A stretch of DNA of 64,000 nt from Flavobacterium humidisoli (GTDB lineage Bacteria > Bacteroidota > Bacteroidia > Flavobacteriales > Flavobacteriaceae): contig NZ_CP096829.1 in NCBI RefSeq assembly GCF_023272795.1, forward strand, positions 4,216,001 through 4,280,000. Reading direction: 5' to 3'. The position numbers and the translations under genes were made by a program. Shown here piece by piece: positions 53,767 to 62,431 of the stretch (positions are counted from its first letter, which is position 1; every line of letters begins with the position of its first letter). The notes under the pieces were generated by a model that worked only from the letters and a program-made list of their open reading frames with translations, was not told where the DNA came from and did no database searches.

Positions 53767-54021
53767 ATGGACAGAAAAGAACTTACCGCAAGATTAAAAG
53801 TAATTATAAAGCCTTTTGTTACCAACCAAGAAGCTTATGACAACCTAACTGAAGAAACCGACTTTATTAAGGATCTTAATATAAACTCAGCAAATCTTGT
53901 TGATATCGTATTGGATATAGAAGAAGATTTTAATATCGTGATTGACAATACCGATATGGAACGAATGCTTGATGTTAAAACTGCTTTAGAAATTATCGAA
54001 ACCAAATTGGCGGAGAAATGA
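53767..54021 (+). CDS. acyl carrier protein
   Basis: The protein has 84 residues and is acidic and helical. The phosphopantetheine Ser is most likely Ser41 in DLNINSANLVDIVLDIEE, where the usual DSL reads NSA. The gene starts 1 bp after the ketosynthase stop region, and its own stop overlaps the start of the transferase that should activate it. It probably carries the chain for the dehydratase and ketosynthase and may deliver it to the type III PKS. Confidence 0.9.
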   Translation: MDRKELTARLKVIIKPFVTNQEAYDNLTEETDFIKDLNINSANLVDIVLDIEEDFNIVIDNTDMERMLDVKTALEIIETKLAEK

Positions 54022-54518
54022 TTGGCAATGACATTATAGATCTCGTGCAGTCACGTAAAGAAAGCAATTGGCAACGAAAAGGTTTTATAGAAAAGCTATT
54101 CACGACTGATGAACAACAGCTTATAAAAAAACATGATGATCCCGAAGTCATGGTTTGGCTTTTATGGAGCATGAAAGAGGCTGCGTATAAAATCTATAAT
54201 CGTCAGACCAAAATGCGTGAGTTTAGTCCGAAAAAGCTTGTTTGTTTTATAGAATCATTAGACCTAAATAATTCCTATGGAAAAGTAGTTTGCAATAAAA
54301 ATATTTATCACACCAAAACTATTTTGTCATTAGAAAGCATTCACACAGTTGCGGTAACCGATCTTAAAAATATTCATAATGTGATTGAAGTTGAGAATAA
54401 AGAAATCGTAAAAGACGAAAACGGTATTCCGTATTTAAAAATCTCTTCTAGTAGGCTTCAAGATATTTCAATTAGTCATCATGGGCGTTTTGAGAAGATG
54501 ATTACTATAAAAAATTAA
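54018..54518 (+). CDS. 4'-phosphopantetheinyl transferase (AcpS-type)
   Basis: This 166-residue transferase attaches the phosphopantetheine arm of CoA to carrier proteins. It has the Mg-binding GNDIIDL (3-9) and the WSMKEAAYK (50-58) motif of the superfamily. The single-domain length fits an AcpS-like or half-Sfp form. It overlaps the ACP gene (ATGA), so the natural client is that ACP. It is the last clear biosynthetic gene of the operon. Confidence 0.9.
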   Translation: MIGNDIIDLVQSRKESNWQRKGFIEKLFTTDEQQLIKKHDDPEVMVWLLWSMKEAAYKIYNRQTKMREFSPKKLVCFIESLDLNNSYGKVVCNKNIYHTKTILSLESIHTVAVTDLKNIHNVIEVENKEIVKDENGIPYLKISSSRLQDISISHHGRFEKMITIKN

Positions 54519-54630
54519 TTTTAAACACCTGATAGTTTTATTCAAAACAAATCAGGGATTGCGATTCAGAATATTCTTTACGTTTGATTGTTTATATGTT
54601 AAATCCATATTCACCAGAAAGCAAAAATCT

Positions 54631-55416
54631 ATGAAAATACTCTTTACAAAAACACTATTGCTTTTATTTTTCTTAACCTTATTTTCTTGTGAAAATAAAA
54701 AACCTAAACCAGTCGCAAAACCTGCCTATAAAGCAGGCGTGATTCTATCTTTTGACGACGCTTATGTTGACGAATGGTCTGAAGCAGATCAAGCTTTGCG
54801 AAAATATTCTTGGAAAGCGACTTTTAACGTCTGCCGAATAGATTCGATTGGAGCTCCGCAAATTAAAAAACTGCTGGAAATGCAAAAATACGGGCACGAA
54901 ATTGCCGGACATGGCTATCATCATTACAACGCAGTTAAGTTCACACAAAAATATGGAATCAAGGAATATATGAAACAGGAAATTGATCCTATGATTATTT
55001 CAATGAAAAAAAAATCTTTCAACGTTACTTCTTTTGCTTATCCTTATGGAGAAAGATCCGATTCTCTTGATCAGGCATTATCACCCTTATTTAAAATTAT
55101 TAGAGGAAGAGCATTTGGTGGCGAAATTCCAGAAAAACAAGACAGCTATTTTGATAATTCAAAAATTGTATTTGCCTTTGATATTGATAACAACCACATA
55201 CATTTTAGCATTCCGTATGTATTAGAATTATTAGATTATGCTAAAAAAAACAATAAAATTCTAATTTTATGCGGTCATAAACCGGTAAAAGAAATCACAG
55301 AAAATTATCAGGTAAAAATAGAAACTTTAGAATTTATCTGTAAATACATGAAACTGAATGATCTTAAATTCTATAAACTTTCAGATTTAGATAATTTGCT
55401 TCCGCCACAGCTTTAA
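54631..55416 (+). CDS. polysaccharide deacetylase-like lipoprotein
   Basis: The product has 261 residues from the ATG at 54631, chosen because it gives a lipoprotein signal peptide ending LFSC (lipobox). An upstream frame start at 54559 would add 24 residues and destroy the signal. The NodB-type fold shows GVILSFDDAYVDEW (catalytic and metal Asp pair), then GHEIAGHGYHHYN, where the two His complete the metal triad, and FAYPYGERSD. It probably deacetylates a cell-envelope glycan from the outer or inner membrane. It lies 112 bp after the PKS operon and may or may not be part of it. Confidence 0.87.
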   Translation: MKILFTKTLLLLFFLTLFSCENKKPKPVAKPAYKAGVILSFDDAYVDEWSEADQALRKYSWKATFNVCRIDSIGAPQIKKLLEMQKYGHEIAGHGYHHYNAVKFTQKYGIKEYMKQEIDPMIISMKKKSFNVTSFAYPYGERSDSLDQALSPLFKIIRGRAFGGEIPEKQDSYFDNSKIVFAFDIDNNHIHFSIPYVLELLDYAKKNNKILILCGHKPVKEITENYQVKIETLEFICKYMKLNDLKFYKLSDLDNLLPPQL

Positions 55417-55445
55417 TCTAAATATTTGAATTTAAAAACCAGTAA

Positions 55446-55523
55446 TCAAACGTTCCTCTGGGACGTATATATTTAAATGCATTTATAAAAAATAAACCAA
55501 GGAGGCATTTTCTACGGAATGAG
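55446..55523. repeat. degenerate REP-like element
   Basis: TCAAACGTTCCTCTGGGACG and, on the other side, TCTACGGAATGA resemble worn copies of the palindromes at 36.1 and 37.3 kb. Otherwise 55417-55671 is AT-rich and featureless. Confidence 0.35.
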
Positions 55524-55671
55524 TAATAGCTAAAAAACATATCCGAATAAAAGCGATTTTGTCAGGATATCATATTATTTTAAAATTATTTTGACCTAAA
55601 GATTTATTCTCAAAAAGCACAAGAGAATAAATACTTTTAATTACTTTTAATGCATTAATTTATTCCGCATA

Positions 55672-56589
55672 ATGATTATTAAGAAAAAAGAAAACTGGTT
55701 CAAAATGCTTTTTGAGTGGAAAGGTTCTGTTTTACCCCAGCTGCTTCCACGATTACTTTTACTGTTTTTATTTTCTTTTCTCATTGTCTATTCCAAATCT
55801 TTTCTGCTTGAATATAATCTTCATATCAATCCTGCCATTTTTACTCTGTTCGGAATTGCTCTTGCAATATTTCTTGGTTTTAGAAACAATGTAAGTTATG
55901 ACCGCTTTTGGAAAGGCAGAAAGCTTTGGGGCGCTTTATTAAATGATACCAGATCGCTTGCCAGACAAAGCATTACGCTATTGAATACCAAAGGCGATAA
56001 ATCTGAAAGCCAAAACTTTATTAATTTACTGATTGCTTTTGTTTATGCTTTAAAACATCAGTTAAGAAATACGGATTCAGCTGAAGATTTAAATCGTCTA
56101 CTTCCTTCAGATTTTAAAGAACAGCTGGATGAAGTTCATTTTAAACCCATTATTATTTTAAGAGAATTAGGATTATGGGTAAAAAAAGCAAAAGAAGAAG
56201 GTAAAATTGATAGTATGGCCCAATTGGCATTCGAAGAAAATTTAAATAAACTTTCTGATATTGTGGGCGGATGCGAAAGAATTGCCAGCACCCCTATTCC
56301 ATATACCTACAGCGTTTTGTTGCATAGAACGGTTTACATTTACTGTTTCATACTTCCGTTTGGTTTTGTTGAAACCTTAGGATGGATTACACCATTTGTA
56401 ATCGTTTTTATTGCTTATACTTTTGTAGCATTAGAAGCCATTGCCGACGAATTGGAAGAACCTTTTGGTGTTCAGCCAAACGATCTCCCTTTAGATGCCA
56501 TGTCTTTGATGATAGAAAATACACTTTTAGAATTAAACGATCAGAAGACGATTGAAAAGAAAACTTCCAAAGAATATTATATTACCTAA
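55672..56589 (+). CDS. bestrophin-family membrane channel
   Basis: This 305-residue protein shows the bacterial bestrophin pattern. The N-terminal basic segment ENWFKMLFEWKGSV is followed by a pair of helices, the core motif FLGFRNNVSYDRFWKGRKLWG, a long cytoplasmic helical part, and the late segment IADELEEPFGVQPNDLPLD that is nearly invariant in the family. Bacterial homologues form pentameric cation-selective channels. It lies 15 bp before an OmpR-type regulator on the same strand, so a shared transcript is likely. Confidence 0.93.
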   Translation: MIIKKKENWFKMLFEWKGSVLPQLLPRLLLLFLFSFLIVYSKSFLLEYNLHINPAIFTLFGIALAIFLGFRNNVSYDRFWKGRKLWGALLNDTRSLARQSITLLNTKGDKSESQNFINLLIAFVYALKHQLRNTDSAEDLNRLLPSDFKEQLDEVHFKPIIILRELGLWVKKAKEEGKIDSMAQLAFEENLNKLSDIVGGCERIASTPIPYTYSVLLHRTVYIYCFILPFGFVETLGWITPFVIVFIAYTFVALEAIADELEEPFGVQPNDLPLDAMSLMIENTLLELNDQKTIEKKTSKEYYIT

Positions 56590-56604
56590 TTTACTTCAAA
56601 AGCG

Positions 56605-57303
56605 ATGAACAAAGTTTTATTAGTAGAAGACGATCCGAGGGTTGCTTCTTTTATTACAAGAGGGCTCGAAGAACAATTATATCAGGTAAAAAATGTAAGC
56701 AAAGGTTTTGATGCCATTAATGAAGTAATGGAAAACAGCTATGATATTATCATTCTGGATATTATGCTTTCGGATATTTCTGGTTTTGAAGTTTGTGAAG
56801 TTTTAAGGAATCGAAAAATAATAGTTCCAATTCTAATTTTAAGTGCGCTGGATACTCCGCAGGAAAAAGTTAGAGGATTAAAAGCTGGTGCCGATGATTA
56901 TCTGGCAAAACCCTTTTTATTTGAAGAACTTCTGGCCCGAATAAATGCGCAGCTTCGCCGTACTGAATTTAGCACTGGTGTTTTAGATTTTCAATCTTAC
57001 GCCGGAGTCAAAATTAATATGAAAGAGCAAAGCGCTACCAGGGACGGCAAGGAACTTAATCTTTCTTCTAGAGAACTAAAGCTTTTGATCTTTTTTATGA
57101 AGAACCGAGAAACAGCTTTATCTAGAATCGCCATTGCCGAAGCTGTATGGCAAATGGATCTTGATATGAGCATCAATACGGTTGATGTTTATATTAATTA
57201 TCTAAGAAATAAAGTCGACAAGAATTTTTCTTTTCCACTTATTCATACTGTCAAAGGCACGGGATATATGCTAAAAAACAAGACCAATGAATCTCAAGAA
57301 TAA
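56605..57303 (+). CDS. OmpR/PhoB-family response regulator
   Basis: The protein has 232 residues. The receiver domain has VLLVEDDPR, phospho-acceptor Asp52 (IIILDIMLSDISG) and DDYLAKPF. The winged-helix domain (about 130-228) has LNLSSRELKLLIFFMKN and TVKGTGYML, typical of CusR/QseB-like regulators. Its last 17 bp overlap the kinase gene. Likely targets by position are the bestrophin gene and the downstream TonB receptor. No binding site was identified. Confidence 0.94.
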   Translation: MNKVLLVEDDPRVASFITRGLEEQLYQVKNVSKGFDAINEVMENSYDIIILDIMLSDISGFEVCEVLRNRKIIVPILILSALDTPQEKVRGLKAGADDYLAKPFLFEELLARINAQLRRTEFSTGVLDFQSYAGVKINMKEQSATRDGKELNLSSRELKLLIFFMKNRETALSRIAIAEAVWQMDLDMSINTVDVYINYLRNKVDKNFSFPLIHTVKGTGYMLKNKTNESQE

Positions 57304-58654
57304 ACTTGCCATAAATTCTACACTTCTATTTGCTTTTATCCTTGGCCTTGTTCTAATTGGATCTTTTTTACTTTTTAAAAGCCACCGTAGAGATTTATAT
57401 TATGAAAAACTGGAAGATAATGCCCTTATAACCGCTTTTTTCTATTTTGAGAAAGATGAAATTAAAAAAATTGATAGCATAAGCTATGAAGAAATAGAAT
57501 CGAAATACAATAAAATTGCCAATCAATCTATTCGAATTTATAATGCCAAAACGAAAAAATTATATTTGCAAGATGACCTTCCCGTTAAATTGAATGATCG
57601 GGAATTGAAAGCTATCTCGCAAGATCGAATATTGCATTTTACAAGAGACCAAAGACAATTTAGCGGTTTATATTATAAAGATAATCAAGGCGATTTTATT
57701 ATTGTTGTTTCTGGGATTGATGATGTTGGAAATCAGCAGTTAGAAGTGCTTGCCATAGTTTTCTTTATCTTTTACCTGGCAGGAATTGCTCTCAATTACC
57801 TTCTCGGACGTTTTTTGGCAAAACAGACTTTCAGGCCTTTTGAAGATGTTATTTCAAAAGTAAATACCATTACAACAGAAAATCTGCACTCAAGACTCGA
57901 AATGCCTGCCGCAAGCGGAAAAGATGAAATAAAAGAACTTATTACTACTTTTAATTATCTTTTGGAAAGACTGGAAAGCGGTGTTACGATTCAAAAGAAT
58001 TTTCTAAAAAATGCCTCTCACGAACTAAAAACACCACTTACTTTTATCATTGGTGACATAGATGTTTCGTTACAGCATCCTAGAACCAACGAGCAATATC
58101 TCGAAGTATTAAAATCACTTCGAAAAGATACTTTTCATTTAAAATCAACTCTTGATGGATTGCTTGTTCTTTCAGGCTTAGAACTTTCAGAACCTGATCA
58201 GATGGAAATGATTAGGATAGACGAAATATTATGGAATATTCTTGAAAAGAAAGCAATCGAATATCCTGAAGTCAAAGTCGCACTCAATCTGGATGCAATT
58301 GCTAATAATGAAGATTTATTGTCTGTAAATGCCAACAGACATCTGCTTTTTATTGCTTTGTATAACATTATAGACAATGCTATTAAATTCTCTTTTCCTT
58401 TACAGGTAAACATAATCGCTTCTGAAAACCAAGGAAAACTTCTTTTAAAAATAATAGACAAAGGTTCTGGAATTGCCGAAAAAGATATCCAATCGATCTT
58501 TGATTTATTTTTTAGAAGCGATCGCACCAGACATATTCAAGGACAAGGGTTAGGGCTCTTTATTACCATGCAGATTCTTAAGCGCCATAACATTGATTTA
58601 ACTGTCGATTCCGAACTGGAAAAAGGCACCATTTTTTCTCTTCTATTTCCTTGA
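57287..58654 (+). CDS. HAMP-containing sensor histidine kinase
   Basis: The protein has 455 residues. Two membrane helices (about 10-30 and 155-175) enclose a periplasmic sensor of about 125 residues. They are followed by a HAMP linker, a HisKA domain with the phospho-acceptor His in FLKNASHELKTPLTFI, and an HATPase with NIIDNAIKFS, DKGSGI and GQGLGLFIT. It is the cognate kinase of the overlapping OmpR-type regulator. The signal is unknown. Confidence 0.94.
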   Translation: MNLKNKLAINSTLLFAFILGLVLIGSFLLFKSHRRDLYYEKLEDNALITAFFYFEKDEIKKIDSISYEEIESKYNKIANQSIRIYNAKTKKLYLQDDLPVKLNDRELKAISQDRILHFTRDQRQFSGLYYKDNQGDFIIVVSGIDDVGNQQLEVLAIVFFIFYLAGIALNYLLGRFLAKQTFRPFEDVISKVNTITTENLHSRLEMPAASGKDEIKELITTFNYLLERLESGVTIQKNFLKNASHELKTPLTFIIGDIDVSLQHPRTNEQYLEVLKSLRKDTFHLKSTLDGLLVLSGLELSEPDQMEMIRIDEILWNILEKKAIEYPEVKVALNLDAIANNEDLLSVNANRHLLFIALYNIIDNAIKFSFPLQVNIIASENQGKLLLKIIDKGSGIAEKDIQSIFDLFFRSDRTRHIQGQGLGLFITMQILKRHNIDLTVDSELEKGTIFSLLFP

Positions 58655-58954
58655 TTTTTGATCAAAAAAAACGACTGTTTTCTACATTTCAGGAAGTCTT
58701 TTTTCACAGTTCGTAACATTGGCATAATACTCTAATCTATCTCTAATCTTGTTCAAATCTAGCTCTAATGCCTTATTTTATGGCACATGAGACAAACTCC
58801 TTGATTTTAAAGAGCTAACTGTTTTTATATTCAATAACATCTTCATCATTATAAATTAACAAAGAATTGTTTTTTGATTTTACGTTAACATAAGCCTTAA
58901 ATCGAATCGAAGGAAAGAGATTTTATTTGTCGTGAATAAAAACTAATAAATAAC
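58655..58954. other. 300-bp intergenic region
   Basis: AT-rich leader before the TonB receptor. A TTTATTTG near 58922 is one base off the -7 consensus. No gene, repeat or strong hairpin was recognised. Confidence 0.4.
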
Positions 58955-61900
58955 ATGACAAAACTAAAACTCTTTTTTTCGGCTTTAATGCTCCTTACAG
59001 CAGGAAGTATTTTTGCCCAGATTACAACTTCATCTTTGTCTGCCAAAGTCAATGATGGAACAAATCCCGTTATCGATGCCCAAGTTACCTTAACCCATCT
59101 TCCGACCAATGCAGTTTACAGAGCTACGACAGACAAACAGGGACGTTTTAGCTTCGAAAACTTAAATGCCGGCGGTCCTTACGAATTGGAAATAAAAAGT
59201 AACGACACTAAAGATTACTCTAATGCGCAAATTTATTTAGCGTTGGGAGAAAATGATTTACCAGCAATTACAGTGGGAAAAGCAGACAATAATGTGTTGG
59301 AAGAAGTTGTTATTACAAGTTCTAAACCATCTTCTAAAAATAATGGCACAAGTATTAACGAAAAACAAGTTAATGCACTTCCTTTAATTAATCGAGGAAT
59401 TCAAGATGCTACAAAATTGGTTCCGCAAAGTTCAAACAACTCTTTTGCCGGTACCAATTTCAGATACAATAACGTAACAATTGACGGTTCTATAAATAAT
59501 GATGCCATTGGTTTTAGCCCATCTTTAGGAGGACAATCTGGAACTTCTGGAATGCCAGGAAGCAGTACGCGTTCAAACTCTATCAGTTTAGATGCTATAC
59601 AGGATATTCAGGTTTACATTGCTCCTTATGATATTAAATTAGGAAACTTTTTAGGAGGAAGTGTGAATGCTGTTACAAGAAGCGGTACAAATACGGTTAG
59701 CGGATCTATTTACAGCTACGGAAGAAATGCAGCTCTAACAGGGCCAAACAATGCTGGTGATGGTTCAAAAATGCCAAATTCTTTTGGAGATTATCAAGTG
59801 GGCTTTAGATTAGGATTGCCAATTATAAAAGATAAATTGTTCTTCTTTACCAACATGGAATATGCTGAAAGAACAGATCCTGTTTTTTATAATGCAGGAC
59901 AAACGGATGCTAATGGAAAACTAACATCTCTAGTAGACAATGCAACTGCAGAACAGATTTCACAATTTGTAAAATCAAACTACGGATTTGATCCTGGAAC
60001 TTATGGTTCTTATAATAACTTCTCTAAAAGCCAGAAATTCTTCAACAAAATAGACTGGAAAATCAACGAGAAAAACGCTCTTTCTTTACGAAATAATACT
60101 GTAATTTCTCAAGCAACAAACTTAGAGCGTGACGCTGCAAACTTTAGATTTGCAAGCATGGATTTTACGCAGAAAAATCAAGCTATCAGCACTGTTTTAG
60201 AATTAAAAACACATTTCAACAGTCAATGGTCTAACTCATTTATTGCAAGTTATTCGGCGATAAAAGATTATCGTGATCCAAAATCAGATAATATCATGTT
60301 TCCTCAAACAGAAATTGGTTATAATGGAGGAACTATTTTCTTAGGAAATGATCGTGAAGCAACTGTTTTCAATATGAAACAGAATACAACTGAAATTACA
60401 GACAATCTTACTTATAAAACAGGAAACCATACCTTCTTATTTGGTACGCACAATGAATTTTATGACATCAACTATGGTTTTGTAAATGCACTTAACGGAA
60501 GAGTTTCTTATAAATCTCTTACAGATTTCTTCAACAAATTACCTACTCGTGTTCGTGGAACTTACCCATTTGACGGTTCAACCAGAGACGAAATTTTTAA
60601 TGATCCGTATGCTAAGTTTAAAATAAACCTTTACAGCGTTTATGCTCAAGACGAAATAAGAATTGGAGACAAATTGAAGGTAGTTCCAGGTGTTCGTGTA
60701 GATTATACCGATTTGCCAAACAAACCTAAATTAAGCCAACAGGTACAAAACTCTCCTGAAGATCCAAATTACGGAACAAGTTATACTTATACTCCATTAA
60801 ATCAGATTAAAAACAATTTCTTCAGTACAGCGTTGGTTTCTCCAAGAATTGGATTTACATACAATGTAGACGATGACAAAACATTTGTTATTAGAGGCGG
60901 ATCTGGAGTATTTACAGGAAGAATTCCGTTTGCATGGTTAGGTTATGCGTATTATAATGATGGTGTAGGATACGGAAGTTATGATAAAAACAATCTTACT
61001 CCAGCTCAGGTTGCAGCTGCTGGAGATCCTTTAGCAACTGGAGGTTTAAATGGTTACCATGATGCAACTCCAAAAGTACAGGCCGATTTAATTGATAATA
61101 AATTTAAAATGCCTGCTGTTTTAAGAAACTCATTGGCTTTTGACAAAACGATTGATGGATACAAATTTACTGTTGAAGGTATTTACACAAAAGTAATTCG
61201 TGATCTAGAATTTCAACAAGTAAATAAAACCGATAATCCCTATTATTTTTCTTATGATACCAAACACGAAATGCCAATTTATGCAGCGAACATAAATCAA
61301 GCTTTCTCCAATGCATATTTGTTGTCAAACACCAATAAAGGATACCGTTACAGTATTACTGAAATGATTTCTAAAACTTACGATTTTGGTTTTAACTTTA
61401 TGGTTGCCTATACTTATGGCGATTCTAGAGATATCACAAACGGAATTCGTAACTCAATGGAAAGTAACTTCCAAATGAACCAGTCTCTCACACCAAACAA
61501 CCCTCAATTGGCAACTTCTAATTTTAATATTAAACACAGAATTGTTTCTAATGTAGGTTATGGAGTAAAAGTTGCGCCAAATAACACTTTATCTGCTAAC
61601 GTATATTTTAATGCGCAATCTGGAAATCCGTTTTCTTGGGGATTTGTCAACTCAACAATTGCTGGAACTGGACAAGCGGCAGGTTTGGCTTACATCTTTA
61701 AAGATGCCGCAGAAGCCGCAAAATATATTGGTGTAAATTCTGCAGGAGTTCCTTCTGCAACTGCAGCACAACAAGTAGCTGATTATGAAGCTTTCATTAA
61801 CGGAAATGATTATTTAAAAAGCCGTAGAGGAACATTCACTCAAAGAAATGGAGATACTACACCTTGGAACATTCAAGCCGATTTAAAATTAATGGATGAA

Positions 61901-62170
61901 ATCCAAGTTACTAAAGTTGGAACTTTCCAAATTTCATTTAGTATGGCAAATATCGGCAACCTTATCAATAAAGATTGGGGAAGAAGTTATTTTGTTCCTA
62001 ACACTTATAATTCAACAGCTAGTCTTGGTTTAACCAAATCAGGAAACTTAGGAGGAGTTGCAACAGGCGATCCAACTTACACGTTCCAAAAACCAACTTC
62101 GGCACCATATACTGTAGATCAATTAGCTTCAAGATTCCAAGGTCAGCTTGGCTTGAGATATTCGTTCTAA
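58955..62170 (+). CDS. Oar-like TonB-dependent receptor with carboxypeptidase-regulatory domain
   Basis: The product has 1071 residues. A signal peptide (LFFSALMLLTAGSIFAQ) is followed by a CarboxypepD_reg-like domain (about 22-105), then a plug (about 108-250) with EEVVITSSKPSS and LGNFLGGSVNAVTRSGTN, the pattern of Oar/OmpA-like TonB receptors. A long barrel ends in GLRYSF with terminal Phe. Substrates of this class are largely unknown; the Myxococcus prototype is needed for adventurous behaviour and protein release. The preceding OmpR/kinase pair may control it. A hairpin follows the stop. Confidence 0.93.
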   Translation: MTKLKLFFSALMLLTAGSIFAQITTSSLSAKVNDGTNPVIDAQVTLTHLPTNAVYRATTDKQGRFSFENLNAGGPYELEIKSNDTKDYSNAQIYLALGENDLPAITVGKADNNVLEEVVITSSKPSSKNNGTSINEKQVNALPLINRGIQDATKLVPQSSNNSFAGTNFRYNNVTIDGSINNDAIGFSPSLGGQSGTSGMPGSSTRSNSISLDAIQDIQVYIAPYDIKLGNFLGGSVNAVTRSGTNTVSGSIYSYGRNAALTGPNNAGDGSKMPNSFGDYQVGFRLGLPIIKDKLFFFTNMEYAERTDPVFYNAGQTDANGKLTSLVDNATAEQISQFVKSNYGFDPGTYGSYNNFSKSQKFFNKIDWKINEKNALSLRNNTVISQATNLERDAANFRFASMDFTQKNQAISTVLELKTHFNSQWSNSFIASYSAIKDYRDPKSDNIMFPQTEIGYNGGTIFLGNDREATVFNMKQNTTEITDNLTYKTGNHTFLFGTHNEFYDINYGFVNALNGRVSYKSLTDFFNKLPTRVRGTYPFDGSTRDEIFNDPYAKFKINLYSVYAQDEIRIGDKLKVVPGVRVDYTDLPNKPKLSQQVQNSPEDPNYGTSYTYTPLNQIKNNFFSTALVSPRIGFTYNVDDDKTFVIRGGSGVFTGRIPFAWLGYAYYNDGVGYGSYDKNNLTPAQVAAAGDPLATGGLNGYHDATPKVQADLIDNKFKMPAVLRNSLAFDKTIDGYKFTVEGIYTKVIRDLEFQQVNKTDNPYYFSYDTKHEMPIYAANINQAFSNAYLLSNTNKGYRYSITEMISKTYDFGFNFMVAYTYGDSRDITNGIRNSMESNFQMNQSLTPNNPQLATSNFNIKHRIVSNVGYGVKVAPNNTLSANVYFNAQSGNPFSWGFVNSTIAGTGQAAGLAYIFKDAAEAAKYIGVNSAGVPSATAAQQVADYEAFINGNDYLKSRRGTFTQRNGDTTPWNIQADLKLMDEIQVTKVGTFQISFSMANIGNLINKDWGRSYFVPNTYNSTASLGLTKSGNLGGVATGDPTYTFQKPTSAPYTVDQLASRFQGQLGLRYSF

Positions 62171-62196
62171 AAATTGTGTTTTTTTTATTTTTGATT

Positions 62197-62230
62197 ATCT
62201 CCCCGTTTCTAATTGCTGAGACGGGGAGAT
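62197..62230. terminator. hairpin terminator after the Oar-like receptor
   Basis: Perfect 10-bp GC-rich arms ATCTCCCCGT (62197-62206) and ACGGGGAGAT (62221-62230) with a 14-nt loop and a modest T-rich tail. Lies between convergent genes. Confidence 0.8.
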
Positions 62231-62288
62231 TTCTCATTTTTAAGTATATTGATAGCTTTATAGAACTACAATAAGACCAATAAAAAAT

Positions 62289-62341
62289 TCCAGAGGAGCG
62301 ACATGTTTCTCTACAACCTAAATATATGTTGCTCCTCTGGA
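62289..62341. repeat. second palindromic repeat type (CAGAGGAGC)
   Basis: The arms TCCAGAGGAGCGACAT (62289-62304) and ATGTTGCTCCTCTGGA (62326-62341) pair at 15 of 16 positions around a 21-nt loop containing CTCTACAA. It differs from the CCGTAGG type but has the same design, a palindrome with a TCTAC motif between the arms. Confidence 0.7.
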
Positions 62342-62431
62342 GCTTTATGCTGTAAACATTTATCTTTTGCTATAAATATTTCGCTTCTTTGAAGCTTACA
62401 AGAAAAGCTTTCTTTTGCGACAATCTTTCTT

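Noticed and set aside
54521..54560. Possible terminator after the PPTase gene
   Set aside because: CCTGAT and ATCAGG can pair, but the stem is interrupted and no T run follows, so transcription may continue into the deacetylase gene.
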